Source: Qipengyuania sp. JC766
Lineage (GTDB): Bacteria > Pseudomonadota > Alphaproteobacteria > Sphingomonadales > Sphingomonadaceae
Assembly (NCBI RefSeq): GCF_040717445.1
Contig: NZ_JBFEFL010000001.1
Coordinates: forward strand, 2,428,001-2,492,000
Direction: 5' to 3'
DNA length: 64,000 nucleotides
In this document: positions 9,545 to 17,922 of the stretch, piece by piece
Layout of the letters: every line of letters begins with the position of its first letter
Numbering within the stretch: the first letter of the stretch is position 1
Program-made: the position numbers and the translations under genes
The notes under the pieces: generated by a model
The model's database searches: none
What the model was told of the DNA's origin: nothing
The model's input: the letters and a program-made list of their open reading frames with translations, nothing else

Positions 9545-10336
9545 ATGATCGACCGTTCCCGACTTCGTGAAATCCTTGCCGAGGCAGGCCGGATCGCGAT
9601 GTCGCGCTGGCCCGGGGCGGGCAATTCGGTGGAAAGCTGGGAGAAGGAGCCGGGCAGCCCGGTGTGCGAGGCGGACCTGATGGTCGACGCCTTCCTGAAG
9701 CGCGAGCTATCGCAATTGCTGCCGGCGGCAGGCTGGCTGTCGGAAGAAGCGGCGGACAATGCCGAACGGCTGCGCAAGGGGCTGATCTGGCTGGTCGATC
9801 CGATCGACGGCACGCGCGATTACCTGCGCGGGCGGTCCGGATGGGCCGTGTCCGTCGCGCTGATCAGCGCGGGGCGGCCGCTCATCGGCCTGCTGGAAGC
9901 GCCCGCGCGCGAGGAACGCTGGGAAGCGGAAGCCGGGCAGGGCGCGCTGCGCAATGGCGAAAAGCTGGCGGCATCGACGCGCGAGAAACTGGCGGGCGCG
10001 CGCATTCCGGCCGATTCGCTGGCGAAGGCGGACCGGATCCTCGCGCCGGTGGAAAAGCTCAACTCGATCGCGCTGCGCGTGGCGATGGTGGCGGCCGGGC
10101 AGGCGGACATCCTCGCGACGCTGCGCTGGGGATTCGAATGGGACATCGCCGCCGCCACGCTGATCGCGCGCGAGGCGGGGGCGGAAGTGAGCGATGCCTT
10201 CGGCAACCGATTTTCCTACAACAAGCCGGTGCCGCGCGCCTTCGGACTCCTCGTCAGTGCGCCGCGGATCCATGCAGCCGCGATCGCGCATTTCGCGGAG
10301 CGGGCGGCGAGCCTTTCGGCCAAGGTGCCGGACTGA
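9545..10336 (+). CDS. Inositol monophosphatase-family enzyme, probably 3'(2'),5'-bisphosphate nucleotidase (CysQ-like)
   Basis: Protein of 263 residues with the Mg/Li-sensitive phosphatase fold. The metal-binding motif VDPIDGT lies at residues 84-90, and the C-terminal [14 protein letters not shown] motif supplies the last metal ligand aspartate. An acidic pair follows WLSEE (about 64-68). Within the superfamily, the [10 protein letters not shown] continuation after DPIDGT is closer to CysQ, which recycles PAP from sulfate assimilation, than to inositol-1-phosphatases. Substrate assignment from sequence alone is uncertain. It is divergent from sucC and convergent with an OmpA-type gene across a strong terminator. 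Confidence 0.82.
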   Translation: MIDRSRLREILAEAGRIAMSRWPGAGNSVESWEKEPGSPVCEADLMVDAFLKRELSQLLPAAGWLSEEAADNAERLRKGLIWLVDPIDGTRDYLRGRSGWAVSVALISAGRPLIGLLEAPAREERWEAEAGQGALRNGEKLAASTREKLAGARIPADSLAKADRILAPVEKLNSIALRVAMVAAGQADILATLRWGFEWDIAAATLIAREAGAEVSDAFGNRFSYNKPVPRAFGLLVSAPRIHAAAIAHFAERAASLSAKVPD

Positions 10337-10364
10337 CCCTTCGGGACGAGGATGCCGCACGCAA

Positions 10365-10392
10365 AAAGGGCCGGCGTCGCCGCCGGCCCTTT
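10365..10392. terminator. Bidirectional intrinsic terminator
   Basis: Perfect 12-bp inverted repeat (AAAGGGCCGGCG at 10365-10376, its complement at 10381-10392) with a 4-base loop. It lies between the convergent CysQ-like and OmpA-type genes. The arm ends supply short T-runs in both directions. Confidence 0.8.
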
Positions 10393-10415
10393 CCGTTAGC
10401 TCATCAAAGACTGGA

Positions 10416-11108
10416 TCAGTTCTGGGCGGCGCGAACGTCGTCCTGGCTGATCGGCGTGATCTTGATTTCCACGCGGCGGTTGAGCGGCTCGTTCACGCCG
10501 TCGGCGGTCTGGACGCGCAAATATTCGGTCTGTTCGCCGAAGCCTTGGGTCGCCATGCGGGCCCGGCTGACGCCGCGCGAGGCGAGGTAATCGGCCACGG
10601 CCTGCGCGCGCCGGTTCGACAGCGCCTGGTTGGTGCTGGGCGAACCGGTCGTGTCGGTGAAGCCGTACACGTCGATCAGGCTGTTCGGATAGCGCTGGAG
10701 GCTGGAAGCGACGTCGTTCAGGATCGACTGGAAGTTGCCGCCGATCGCCGCCGAGCCGGTGGCGAAAGTGATGTCCGGCATGCGCACCAGGATCGCGTCC
10801 TGGTCGCCGATTTCCTCGACATCGACGCCGGTACCGGCAGTCGCTTCGTCGAGCTCGCGGATCTGGTCGTCGAACTGGTCGCCGATGACCGCGCCCGCGG
10901 TACCGCCGATGCCGGCGCCGATGATGCGGGCGGCGGTGCTGCCGCCGATGAGGTCGCCCAGCAGGTAGCCGAGCGTACCGCCCAGCGCGCCGCCTGCGGC
11001 GGTGCGGCTGAAGGTGCGCTCACCCGTATTGGGATCGGTGACGCAGGCCGAGAGGCTGACCAGCGACATGGCCGCGGCGCCGGAAAGGAGCATTTTCGAT
11101 TTTATCAT
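10416..11108 (-). CDS. OmpA-family outer-membrane lipoprotein with glycine-zipper
   Basis: The chosen ATG at 11108 gives 230 residues starting MIKSKMLLSGAAAMS. A lipoprotein signal ends in LSAC, so the mature N-terminal Cys is about residue 22. A glycine-zipper stretch (GGALGGTLGYLLGDLIGG then GAGIGGTAGAVIG) follows, and then a C-terminal OmpA/MotB peptidoglycan-binding domain. That domain contains IDVYGFTDTTGSPSTN and ends in the NRRVEIKI signature. The protein probably tethers the outer membrane to peptidoglycan and resembles YiaD/Pal-type lipoproteins. An in-frame upstream start exists at 11150 but would bury the signal peptide. Confidence 0.88.
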   Translation of the reverse strand: MIKSKMLLSGAAAMSLVSLSACVTDPNTGERTFSRTAAGGALGGTLGYLLGDLIGGSTAARIIGAGIGGTAGAVIGDQFDDQIRELDEATAGTGVDVEEIGDQDAILVRMPDITFATGSAAIGGNFQSILNDVASSLQRYPNSLIDVYGFTDTTGSPSTNQALSNRRAQAVADYLASRGVSRARMATQGFGEQTEYLRVQTADGVNEPLNRRVEIKITPISQDDVRAAQN

Positions 11109-11253
11109 AGGTAAATCCCCGAATCTGTATTTGCGAACAGGCACGCCCACCCGCGCCCACGATCAACACGCGATCGGGCGGAGCGTTCCGGAAGGCAGCG
11201 GGCATGGCGAATTTTTCCGCGCGAAGCCGCGGCGATGTGCTAGCGGGGCGGGC

Positions 11254-12567
11254 GTGACACCTTTTCCCTGGACCGACGTCCTCATCATCGCCTTCCTGAT
11301 CGTGCTCAACGGCATCTTCGCCATGTCCGAGCTCGCGATCGTCTCCGCGCGCACCGCGCTGCTCGAATCGGCGGCGGACAAGGGCAGCAGCGGCGCGCGC
11401 ATCGCCAAGGAGCTGGCGGCGAACCCGGGCAAGTTCCTGTCCACCGTCCAGATCGGCATCACCCTGATCGCGATCCTGACCGGCGCGTTCTCCGGCGCCA
11501 GTCTGGAAGGCCCGGTGGGCGAGCGGCTGGCGGCCCTCGGCGTGCCGGAGGAATATGCGGGCGAGACCGCCTTCATCGGCGTCATCGCGCTCACCACCTA
11601 TTTCAGCGTCGTGGCGGGCGAGCTGGTGCCCAAGCAGCTGGCCCTGCGCGCGGCGGTGCCGATCTCCATCCTGATGTCGCGCCCGATGGCGTTCCTCGCC
11701 ACCGTGGCCGCGCCGCTGGTCTGGCTGCTCGATGCCTCGTCCAACTTCCTCATCCGCCTGCTGCGCCTGCGCCCCTCGGGCCAGTCGAGCGTGACGGCGG
11801 AGGAACTGCACATGCTGTTCGCGGAAGCCACGCGCTCGGGCGTGATCGAGGAAGAGCAGAGCCAGATCCTGGCCGGCGTGGTCCGGCTGGCGGAACGGCC
11901 GGTGCGCGAGCTGATGACGCCGCGCACGGAAATCGACTGGATCGACGCCGACGCCTCGCTCGAACAGCTGCGAACCACCATCGACGAGAGCCCGCATTCG
12001 CTGCTGCCGGTGGCGCAGGGTTCGCCGGACAAGATCCTGGGCGTGGTCAAGGTGCGCGAGGTGCTGGCGCGCATGGTCGGGGGCGAGGCGGTCGACCTGC
12101 AATCGCTGATGCGCAAGGCGGAGGTCGTGCCGGACCAGCTGGACGCGATGGACGCGCTGCGCGTGCTCCAGCAGTCGGATGTCGCCATGGCCATGGTGCA
12201 CGACGAATACGGCCACCTGGACGGGATCGTCACGCCGGTGGACCTGCTGACCGCGCTGGTCGGCCATTTCGAGAGCGACCGCGACCAGGGCGATGCGCCC
12301 AGCGTGCTGGAGCGGCCCGACGGCACGCTGCTGATCTCCGGCAACATGGCGGCCGAGGACCTCGCCGACGCGCTCGGCCTCGATTACGACGAGGACCGCG
12401 AGTTCGCGACCGCGGCCGGCTTCGTGCTGTCGGTGCTGAAGAAGCTGCCTGTGGAGGGCGAGCGGTTCGAATACCAGTCCTGGCGGATCGAGGTGATCGA
12501 CATGGACGGGCGGCGGATCGACAAGCTGCTGGCGACCCGCCTCGTGCCCGAGGACCCCGTTATCTAA
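11254..12567 (+). CDS. CNNM/CBS-domain membrane protein (CorC/TlyC-type, hemolysin family)
   Basis: The GTG at 11254 gives 437 residues beginning with a membrane segment (DVLIIAFLIVLNGIFAMSEL), the standard N-terminus of the CNNM (DUF21) domain. Four membrane segments occupy residues about 5-150. Two CBS domains follow (residues about 205-330, with the RPVRELMTPRTEIDW signature), then a C-terminal CorC_HlyC domain. Family members have been linked to Mg/Co efflux and, historically, to hemolysin activity; the transported ion is not predictable. The reading frame extends upstream over the OmpA-type gene promoter region, which I regard as non-coding. Confidence 0.88.
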   Translation: MTPFPWTDVLIIAFLIVLNGIFAMSELAIVSARTALLESAADKGSSGARIAKELAANPGKFLSTVQIGITLIAILTGAFSGASLEGPVGERLAALGVPEEYAGETAFIGVIALTTYFSVVAGELVPKQLALRAAVPISILMSRPMAFLATVAAPLVWLLDASSNFLIRLLRLRPSGQSSVTAEELHMLFAEATRSGVIEEEQSQILAGVVRLAERPVRELMTPRTEIDWIDADASLEQLRTTIDESPHSLLPVAQGSPDKILGVVKVREVLARMVGGEAVDLQSLMRKAEVVPDQLDAMDALRVLQQSDVAMAMVHDEYGHLDGIVTPVDLLTALVGHFESDRDQGDAPSVLERPDGTLLISGNMAAEDLADALGLDYDEDREFATAAGFVLSVLKKLPVEGERFEYQSWRIEVIDMDGRRIDKLLATRLVPEDPVI

Positions 12568-12572
12568 CGGGG
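12555..12572 (+). terminator. Stop-codon-spanning hairpin after the CNNM/CBS gene
   Basis: CCCCGTT and AACGGGG can pair around a 4-base ATCT loop, and the TAA stop is inside the structure. The hairpin is followed by CCTTCTATC, a poor U-tract, so termination is possible but weak. Confidence 0.35.
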
Positions 12573-12593
12573 CCTTCTATCTAACGGAGCCTT
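12561..12593. repeat. Imperfect tandem duplication (17-base period) at convergent gene ends
   Basis: TATCTAACGGGGCCTT (12561-12576) is repeated as TATCTAACGGAGCCTT (12578-12593), 15 of 16 bases identical. The first copy overlaps the stop codon of the CNNM/CBS gene. It looks like a local slippage or duplication event. Confidence 0.7.
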
Positions 12594-12596
12594 TGC

Positions 12597-13007
12597 CTAG
12601 CCCGGAATCGCCGTCTGGCTGTTCGCGCCGTCACCTTCGGGCGCGGCCAGGATGTCGCGCGTCACGGCGCCCTTGGACACGGTGTTGGTCTGCGGATCGC
12701 CCACTTCGCTGCGGATGCCCGGATCGGCGGTGCCGGCGCGTTCCAGCGCGGCTTCTTCCACGTCGCTGCGCTCTACAGGGCCGAACAGCGCTTCCAGCGC
12801 CTGTTCCGAAGCGGTGCCTTCGGTCGGACGCGGGGCGCCGGGATCGGGCGGGACCAGGTTGAAATCGGGCGGGACGACCAGCGGCGCCTGGCGCGACACG
12901 GCGAATTCGTCCGGCCGTTCGCGGCCGATGATGCCGTTGCCCGCGCCGCACGCGGTCAGCACGGGCGCGAGCCCGGCGATGATCAGTAGGGTGGCTTTGG
13001 TACGCAT
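12597..13007 (-). CDS. DUF3035 lipoprotein, BamF-like
   Basis: Small lipoprotein of 136 residues with lipobox LTAC (Cys20), followed by the family signature RERPDEFAVSRQAPLVVPPDF. The RxPDEF block is the hallmark of PF11233, described in Caulobacter as BamF, an alphaproteobacterial accessory subunit of the beta-barrel assembly machine. The rest is low complexity, rich in Pro, Glu and Ala. It follows lspA after 3 bases, and LspA is the enzyme that would cleave its own signal peptide. It is the last gene of the long leftward operon. Confidence 0.85.
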   Translation of the reverse strand: MRTKATLLIIAGLAPVLTACGAGNGIIGRERPDEFAVSRQAPLVVPPDFNLVPPDPGAPRPTEGTASEQALEALFGPVERSDVEEAALERAGTADPGIRSEVGDPQTNTVSKGAVTRDILAAPEGDGANSQTAIPG

Positions 13008-13010
13008 GGT

Positions 13011-13544
13011 TCAGCTCTCCGCAGCGGAAAGGTCCGCCGTCTCTGCTTTCTCGCCCGCCTTATCGCGTGTGAGGAAGGATCGGGCAAGGATGATGAGGAC
13101 GCCGATGGTGATGGCCGCATCGGCAACGTTGAAAATCAGGAACGGGCGGAACTCCCCGATATGGAGGTCCGCGTAATCGAGCACGTATCCGTACTGGTAG
13201 CGGTCGACGATATTGCCCAGCGCCCCGCCCAGGATCAGCGCGAGGCCGAAGATGTCGCCCATCGCCTTTTCGCGCAGCATCCACACGGTCACGACCAGCG
13301 CGATGAGTCCGGTCACCGCGATCAGCAGCCAGCGCGTTTCGGGCGATGTCGCCTCGAACATGCCGAGGGAGACGCCGTAATTGTGGACGCGGGTGAAGTC
13401 GAAGAACGGCAGCAGGTCCAGCTTGTCGCCTTCCTGCTTCAGGCCGAGCGGCCCGTCGACGAGGTTCTTGATCACCTGGTCGACCGCGAAGATGACCAGC
13501 GCGATGGCGATGCCGACGATGCGGTTGCGGGTCAGGATCCTCAC
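13011..13544 (-). CDS. lspA: Lipoprotein signal peptidase
   Basis: Signal peptidase II, an inner-membrane aspartic protease that cleaves prolipoproteins after lipidation. The GTG at 13544 overlaps the ileS stop by 4 bases (GTGA) and gives 177 residues. Four hydrophobic segments are visible. The catalytic aspartates lie in GGALGNIVDRYQYGYVLDY (first Asp) and IFNVADAAITIG (second Asp), both canonical motifs. A charged C-terminal extension (RDKAGEKAETADLSAAES) follows TM4. Confidence 0.95.
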   Translation of the reverse strand: MRILTRNRIVGIAIALVIFAVDQVIKNLVDGPLGLKQEGDKLDLLPFFDFTRVHNYGVSLGMFEATSPETRWLLIAVTGLIALVVTVWMLREKAMGDIFGLALILGGALGNIVDRYQYGYVLDYADLHIGEFRPFLIFNVADAAITIGVLIILARSFLTRDKAGEKAETADLSAAES

Positions 13545-16405
13545 GATGCGGCGTCCATTCCGGCGACCACGCTTTCGCACCGGTCGCACAGCGCGCCGTC
13601 CTGCGGCACTTCGGGCAGCAGGCGCCAGCACCGGCCGCACTTGGCATTGTCTGTCGGGGTCACGCTCACGGCCTCTCCCTGTTCGCGGGCGACTGACGCG
13701 GTGATGAACAGTTCGGCGAGCTGTTCGTCGGTGAAGCCGTCCGGCACCGCGCCCGCGGGCACGGTGACTTCGGCTTCCAGCCCGGACCGGATGGTCTTTT
13801 CCCGGCGCAGCGGCTCGATCGCTTCCATCACGTCTTCGCGCAAGTCGCGCAGGGCCGCGAACTTCTGCGCCAGCGCATCGTCCTGCCAGTCGGCTGGGAT
13901 CGGGTGCCATTCTTCCAGGTGGATGCTGCCGCGATCGGGGAAGCGGGTGTTCCACACCTCCTCCGCCGTGAACACCAGCACCGGCGCGGCGTAGCGGACC
14001 AGCGCCTGGAACACGATGTCGAACGCCGTGCGCGTGGCGCGCCGCTCCAGGCTGCCGGGCGCATCGCAATACAGCCGGTCCTTGCGGATATCGAAGAAGA
14101 AGGCGCTGAGGTCCTCGTTCGCGAAATCGACCAGCGCGCGCACATAGGCGTCGAAATCGTAGGCCGCGATGCAGTGGCGCAGATGCGCGTCGAGCCGCGC
14201 CAGCCGGTCGAGGACGTAGCGTTCCAGTTCCGGCATGTCCGCCGGATCGACCGCTTCGGCCTCGTAATCGAACCCGCCCAGCGCGCCGAGCAGGTAGCGG
14301 AACGTGTTGCGCAGCTTGCGGTACTGGTCGCCCACGCCCTTCAGGATCTCGTCCCCGATGCGGTGGTCTTCGGTGAAGTCGACGCTCAGCGCCCACAGCC
14401 GCACGATGTCCGCGCCGTACTGCTCCATCACGGTCAACGGGTTGACCGTGTTACCGAGCGATTTCGACATCTTGCGTCCGTCCGCCGCCATGGTGAAGCC
14501 GTGGGTCAGCACCTGGTCGTAAGGCGCGCGGCCGCGCGTGGCGCAGCTTTCCAGCAGGGACGACTGGAACCAGCCGCGATGCTGGTCCGATCCTTCGAGG
14601 TAGAGATCGGCGGGCCAGCGCTGTTCGGGCCAGCGCCCGCTTTCCAGCGTGAAGACGTGGGTGCAGCCCGAATCGAACCAGACGTCGAGGATGTCGGACA
14701 CCATCTCGAACTCGGCCGGATCATGATCGGAGCCGAGGAATTCGCCCTTGCGGTCCTCGCGCCAGGCATCGACGCCTTCGGCGCGCACGGCATCCACCAC
14801 GCGGGCATTGACGGCCGGGTCCTGGAGGTAGGAACCGTCCGCGCGGACGAACAGCGTGATCGGCACGCCCCATGCGCGCTGACGGCTCAGCACCCAGTCC
14901 GGGCGGCCTTCCAGCATGGAACGCAGGCGGTTCTCGCCGCGCGGCGGCACGAAATCGACCCGGTCGATCTCCGCCAGCGCCCGGCCGCGCAGCGTGCCGC
15001 CGCCATCCAGTTCGCGGTCCATCGGCACGAACCATTGCGGCGTGCAGCGATAGATGACCTTGGCCTTGGACCGCCAGGAATGCGGGTAGGAGTGCTTGTA
15101 ATCGGCGCTCGCGCTCAGCAGCGCGCCCGCGTCGGCAAGGTCCGAACAGATCGGCCCGTCCGGCGCGTTGAAATTGGGGTTGATGACCGCGCGGCGTCGT
15201 TCCTTGCCGTCCGTATCCAGATCGTCCGCACCCAGCCAGGGCCAGTCGTCGCGATAGCGCCCGTCGTCCATGACCGCGAACACAGGTTCCAGCCCGGCGG
15301 TCCGGCACAGCGCGAAGTCGTCCTCGCCATGGTCGGGCGCCATGTGGACGAGGCCCGTGCCGCTGTCGGTGGTGACGAAATCCCCGGCGAGCAGCGGGCG
15401 GGGGCGACGATAAAAATCCGACTGCGCTTGAAGATTGTGCATTGGATGCCGGGCAAGGCTGCCTTCAAGGTCCGCACCGCTGAAGCGTGATCGCACCTCG
15501 ACTCGACCGTCTTCAGCCTGATTTTTCACGAACTTTTCTGCGTGTGGGATACAAGCCTCTGCTACAACGTAACGTCCTAGCGTTCCGCCCAGGTCATCGC
15601 TGAATGCATCAAGCAAGACATACTGAACGTCCGGCCCATAGGCCAAAGCCTGGTTCACCGGGATCGTCCACGGCGTGGTGGTCCAGATCACCGCGTGCGC
15701 GCCGACAAGTTCCGGGATCGGGCTCTCGACGATCTCGAATGCCACGTCGATCTGCGTGGAGGTGATGTCCTCGTACTCGACCTCGGCTTCGGCCAGTGCG
15801 GTCTTTTCCACCGGGCTCCACATCACCGGCTTCGCGCCGCGATAGATGTTGCCCGCCTCGACGAACTTCATCAGCTCGCCCACGATGGTCGCCTCGCTGT
15901 CGAAATCCATCGTCAGGTAGGGATGGTCGAAATCGGCCATCAGGCCGAGGCGCTTCAGCTGCTCGCGCTGCACGTCCACCCAGTGCGCGGCATATTCGCG
16001 GCACTCGGCGCGGAACTCGGCCGGCGGGACCTCGTCCTTGTTGCGCTTCTTCTTGCGGTACTGTTCTTCCACCTTCCATTCGATGGGCAGGCCGTGGCAG
16101 TCCCAGCCGGGCACGAAGGGCGCGTCCTTGCCCAGCGCGCTCTGCGTGCGCACCACCATGTCCTTCAGGATGCGGTTCAGCGCATGGCCGATATGCATGT
16201 CGCCATTGGCGTAGGGCGGGCCGTCGTGGAGGATGAACTTCTCGCGGCCCTTGCGCGTCTCGCGCAGCCGTTCGTAGAGCTTTTCCTGCTGCCAGCGCGC
16301 AAGGATGCCCGGCTCCTTCTGCGGAAGGCCGGCCTTCATGGGAAAATCGGTCTTCGGCAGGAAGACGGTGTCCCGGTAATCTCGCTGTGCTTGGTCGTCG
16401 CTCAT
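13541..16405 (-). CDS. ileS: Isoleucine-tRNA ligase
   Basis: Class I aminoacyl-tRNA synthetase of 954 residues, normal for bacterial IleRS. HIGH is at residues 71-74 (DMHIGHALNR) and KMSKS at about 645-649. The C-terminal zinc finger has paired CxxC motifs (CGRCW and CDRC). The CP1 editing domain is present and includes SGTGLVHMAPDHGEDDF. About 75 codons within CP1 (roughly 15405-15625) have lower GC and different codon choice from the rest: 65 of 120 bases G/C in 15481-15600 against 41 of 60 in 15661-15720. The gene follows ribF after 75 bases and overlaps lspA by 4 bases. Confidence 0.97.
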   Translation of the reverse strand: MSDDQAQRDYRDTVFLPKTDFPMKAGLPQKEPGILARWQQEKLYERLRETRKGREKFILHDGPPYANGDMHIGHALNRILKDMVVRTQSALGKDAPFVPGWDCHGLPIEWKVEEQYRKKKRNKDEVPPAEFRAECREYAAHWVDVQREQLKRLGLMADFDHPYLTMDFDSEATIVGELMKFVEAGNIYRGAKPVMWSPVEKTALAEAEVEYEDITSTQIDVAFEIVESPIPELVGAHAVIWTTTPWTIPVNQALAYGPDVQYVLLDAFSDDLGGTLGRYVVAEACIPHAEKFVKNQAEDGRVEVRSRFSGADLEGSLARHPMHNLQAQSDFYRRPRPLLAGDFVTTDSGTGLVHMAPDHGEDDFALCRTAGLEPVFAVMDDGRYRDDWPWLGADDLDTDGKERRRAVINPNFNAPDGPICSDLADAGALLSASADYKHSYPHSWRSKAKVIYRCTPQWFVPMDRELDGGGTLRGRALAEIDRVDFVPPRGENRLRSMLEGRPDWVLSRQRAWGVPITLFVRADGSYLQDPAVNARVVDAVRAEGVDAWREDRKGEFLGSDHDPAEFEMVSDILDVWFDSGCTHVFTLESGRWPEQRWPADLYLEGSDQHRGWFQSSLLESCATRGRAPYDQVLTHGFTMAADGRKMSKSLGNTVNPLTVMEQYGADIVRLWALSVDFTEDHRIGDEILKGVGDQYRKLRNTFRYLLGALGGFDYEAEAVDPADMPELERYVLDRLARLDAHLRHCIAAYDFDAYVRALVDFANEDLSAFFFDIRKDRLYCDAPGSLERRATRTAFDIVFQALVRYAAPVLVFTAEEVWNTRFPDRGSIHLEEWHPIPADWQDDALAQKFAALRDLREDVMEAIEPLRREKTIRSGLEAEVTVPAGAVPDGFTDEQLAELFITASVAREQGEAVSVTPTDNAKCGRCWRLLPEVPQDGALCDRCESVVAGMDAAS

Positions 16406-16480
16406 GGAACGAGCGCCGTTAGGCGAATTGTGCCGTGTAGGAAAGAGTTTCGCCCGACCCCGTCCGAAGGCGCGCCGGAA

Positions 16481-17410
16481 CTAGGAACCGAGCAGCCGGC
16501 GCGCTTCGGCGCAGTCCCGGTCCATCTGCGCCACCAGCGCTGCGATGCTGTCGAATTTCCCTTCGGGCCGGATGAAATGATGGAACGCGACTTCGATTTC
16601 CTGGCCGTAGAGATCGCCGGAAAAGTCGAAGAAATACGGCTCCAGCAATTCCTTGGGCGGCTCGAACTGCGGGCGCAGGCCGATATTGGCGGCGCCTTCC
16701 AGCTCCTGCCCGGTGGCGAGGATGCGCCCGGTGACGGCATAGATGCCGTAGCGCGGGCGCAGGTAGTTCTCGATCGCGAGGTTCGCGGTCGGGTAGCCGA
16801 TCTCGCGCCCGCGCTTGTCGCCATGCTCCACGATCCCGCGAATGGCGAAGGGGCGGGTGAGGAGGTGCGCGGCGGTCTGCGGATCGCCCTGGCGCAGCGC
16901 CTCGCGGATGCGGCTGGAGGATACCGGCGCCTCGCCGTCCGCCACCGGGTCAACCACCTGCGTCTGGAGGCCGAGCGCGCCGCCATGCTCGCGCAGCAGC
17001 GCCACATCGCCATTCGCGCCCTGCCCGAAGGTGAAATCCCCGCCGGTGACCACACCGTGCGCGCCCAGCCGTTCGCACAGGATGCGGCCGATGAAATCCT
17101 CCGCGCTCGTCCCCGCCAGTTCCGCGTCGAAGTGGAACACCAGCATCGCGGTCGCCCCGGCGGCGAGGTAGAGTTCCTGCCGCTGCTCCAGCGTGGTCAG
17201 CCGGAAGGGCGGGACCTCGGGCCGGAAGAAGCGGACCGGGTGCGGATCGAAAGTGGCGACGATGCTGGGGCGGCCTTCCGCCTGCGCCCACGCGATCGCT
17301 GCGCCCGCCACGGCCTGGTGGCCCTTGTGGAATCCGTCGAAATTGCCGAGCGCGATGATCGCGCCGCGCAGCGAATCGGGAACCGGCTCGCGATGGTCGA
17401 GCCACCTCAC
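16481..17410 (-). CDS. ribF: Bifunctional riboflavin kinase/FAD synthetase
   Basis: Converts riboflavin to FMN and FAD. The GTG at 17410 overlaps the folA stop by 4 bases and gives 309 residues. The N-terminal adenylyltransferase domain has IALGNFDGFHKGHQ and the ATFDPHPVRFF motif. The C-terminal riboflavin-kinase domain contains the GYPTANLAIENYLRPRYGIY flavin/ATP-binding signature and ends in the usual QMDRDCAEARRLLG helix. The downstream user of FAD in this window is EtfA. The frame stays open upstream, but that extension overlaps folA deeply and is rejected. Confidence 0.95.
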   Translation of the reverse strand: MRWLDHREPVPDSLRGAIIALGNFDGFHKGHQAVAGAAIAWAQAEGRPSIVATFDPHPVRFFRPEVPPFRLTTLEQRQELYLAAGATAMLVFHFDAELAGTSAEDFIGRILCERLGAHGVVTGGDFTFGQGANGDVALLREHGGALGLQTQVVDPVADGEAPVSSSRIREALRQGDPQTAAHLLTRPFAIRGIVEHGDKRGREIGYPTANLAIENYLRPRYGIYAVTGRILATGQELEGAANIGLRPQFEPPKELLEPYFFDFSGDLYGQEIEVAFHHFIRPEGKFDSIAALVAQMDRDCAEARRLLGS

Positions 17411-17922
17411 GGCGCGTCGCTCCCGCCTGTCGACCGCAGGTAGGTGACGTAGGAATAGGCCGGCGTGTCGCCTTCGGCCGGGAAGTCCTCGCGCGCCCGG
17501 GCCTCCCATTCGCTGCCCAGCGGCTTCATGAAGGTGTCGCCCTCGAAATCGGCATGGACCTCGGTCAGTTCGACCCGGTCGGCCAGCGGGCGGAACACGT
17601 CGTAGACCGCCGCGCCGCCGATAACCGCGATTTCTCCGGTTTCATTGTTTCGCCGTGCAAGATCGAGCGCTTCTTTCGCACTTCGCGCGACCTCCGCGCC
17701 GGTGCTGTCCCACCGCTCGCGCCGGGTCAGGACGATGTGCCGGCGCCCGGGCAGGAGGCCGGGAAGGCTCTCGAAGGTCTTGCGGCCCATAATCATCGGG
17801 CGCCCCATGGTCAGTGCCTTGAACCGCCTGAGATCGGCGGGAATCCGCCACGGAATGTCGCCGTCCCTGCCGATCACGCCGTTGTTCGCGCGGGCATAGA
17901 CCAGGAATATGTGCCCGCTCAC
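17407..17922 (-). CDS. folA: Dihydrofolate reductase
   Basis: NADPH-dependent reduction of dihydrofolate to tetrahydrofolate. The protein has 171 residues with NNGVIGRDGDIPWRIPADLR (substrate and nicotinamide site, conserved Trp and Asp), GRPMIMGRKTFESLPG and the IGGAAVYD motif. It overlaps purK upstream and ribF downstream by 4 bases each. Folate one-carbon units feed the purine pathway served by the neighbouring purEK. Confidence 0.95.
   Translation of the reverse strand: MSGHIFLVYARANNGVIGRDGDIPWRIPADLRRFKALTMGRPMIMGRKTFESLPGLLPGRRHIVLTRRERWDSTGAEVARSAKEALDLARRNNETGEIAVIGGAAVYDVFRPLADRVELTEVHADFEGDTFMKPLGSEWEARAREDFPAEGDTPAYSYVTYLRSTGGSDAP

Noticed and set aside
8227-9813. Longer sucC frame (124 extra N-terminal residues)
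   Set aside because: The extension crosses the start of the divergent CysQ-like gene and is not SucC-like; the family start is [11 protein letters not shown] at 9441.
13011-14396. A 461-codon frame joining lspA to sequence within ileS as a fusion
   Set aside because: The upstream part is a shadow of ileS; lspA has its own GTG start at 13544 and standard length from there.
16406-16480. Possible FMN riboswitch or T-box around ribF and ileS
   Set aside because: The 75-base gap shows no T-box or specifier-loop signature, and the region before ribF is coding (folA overlap), leaving no room for an RFN element.
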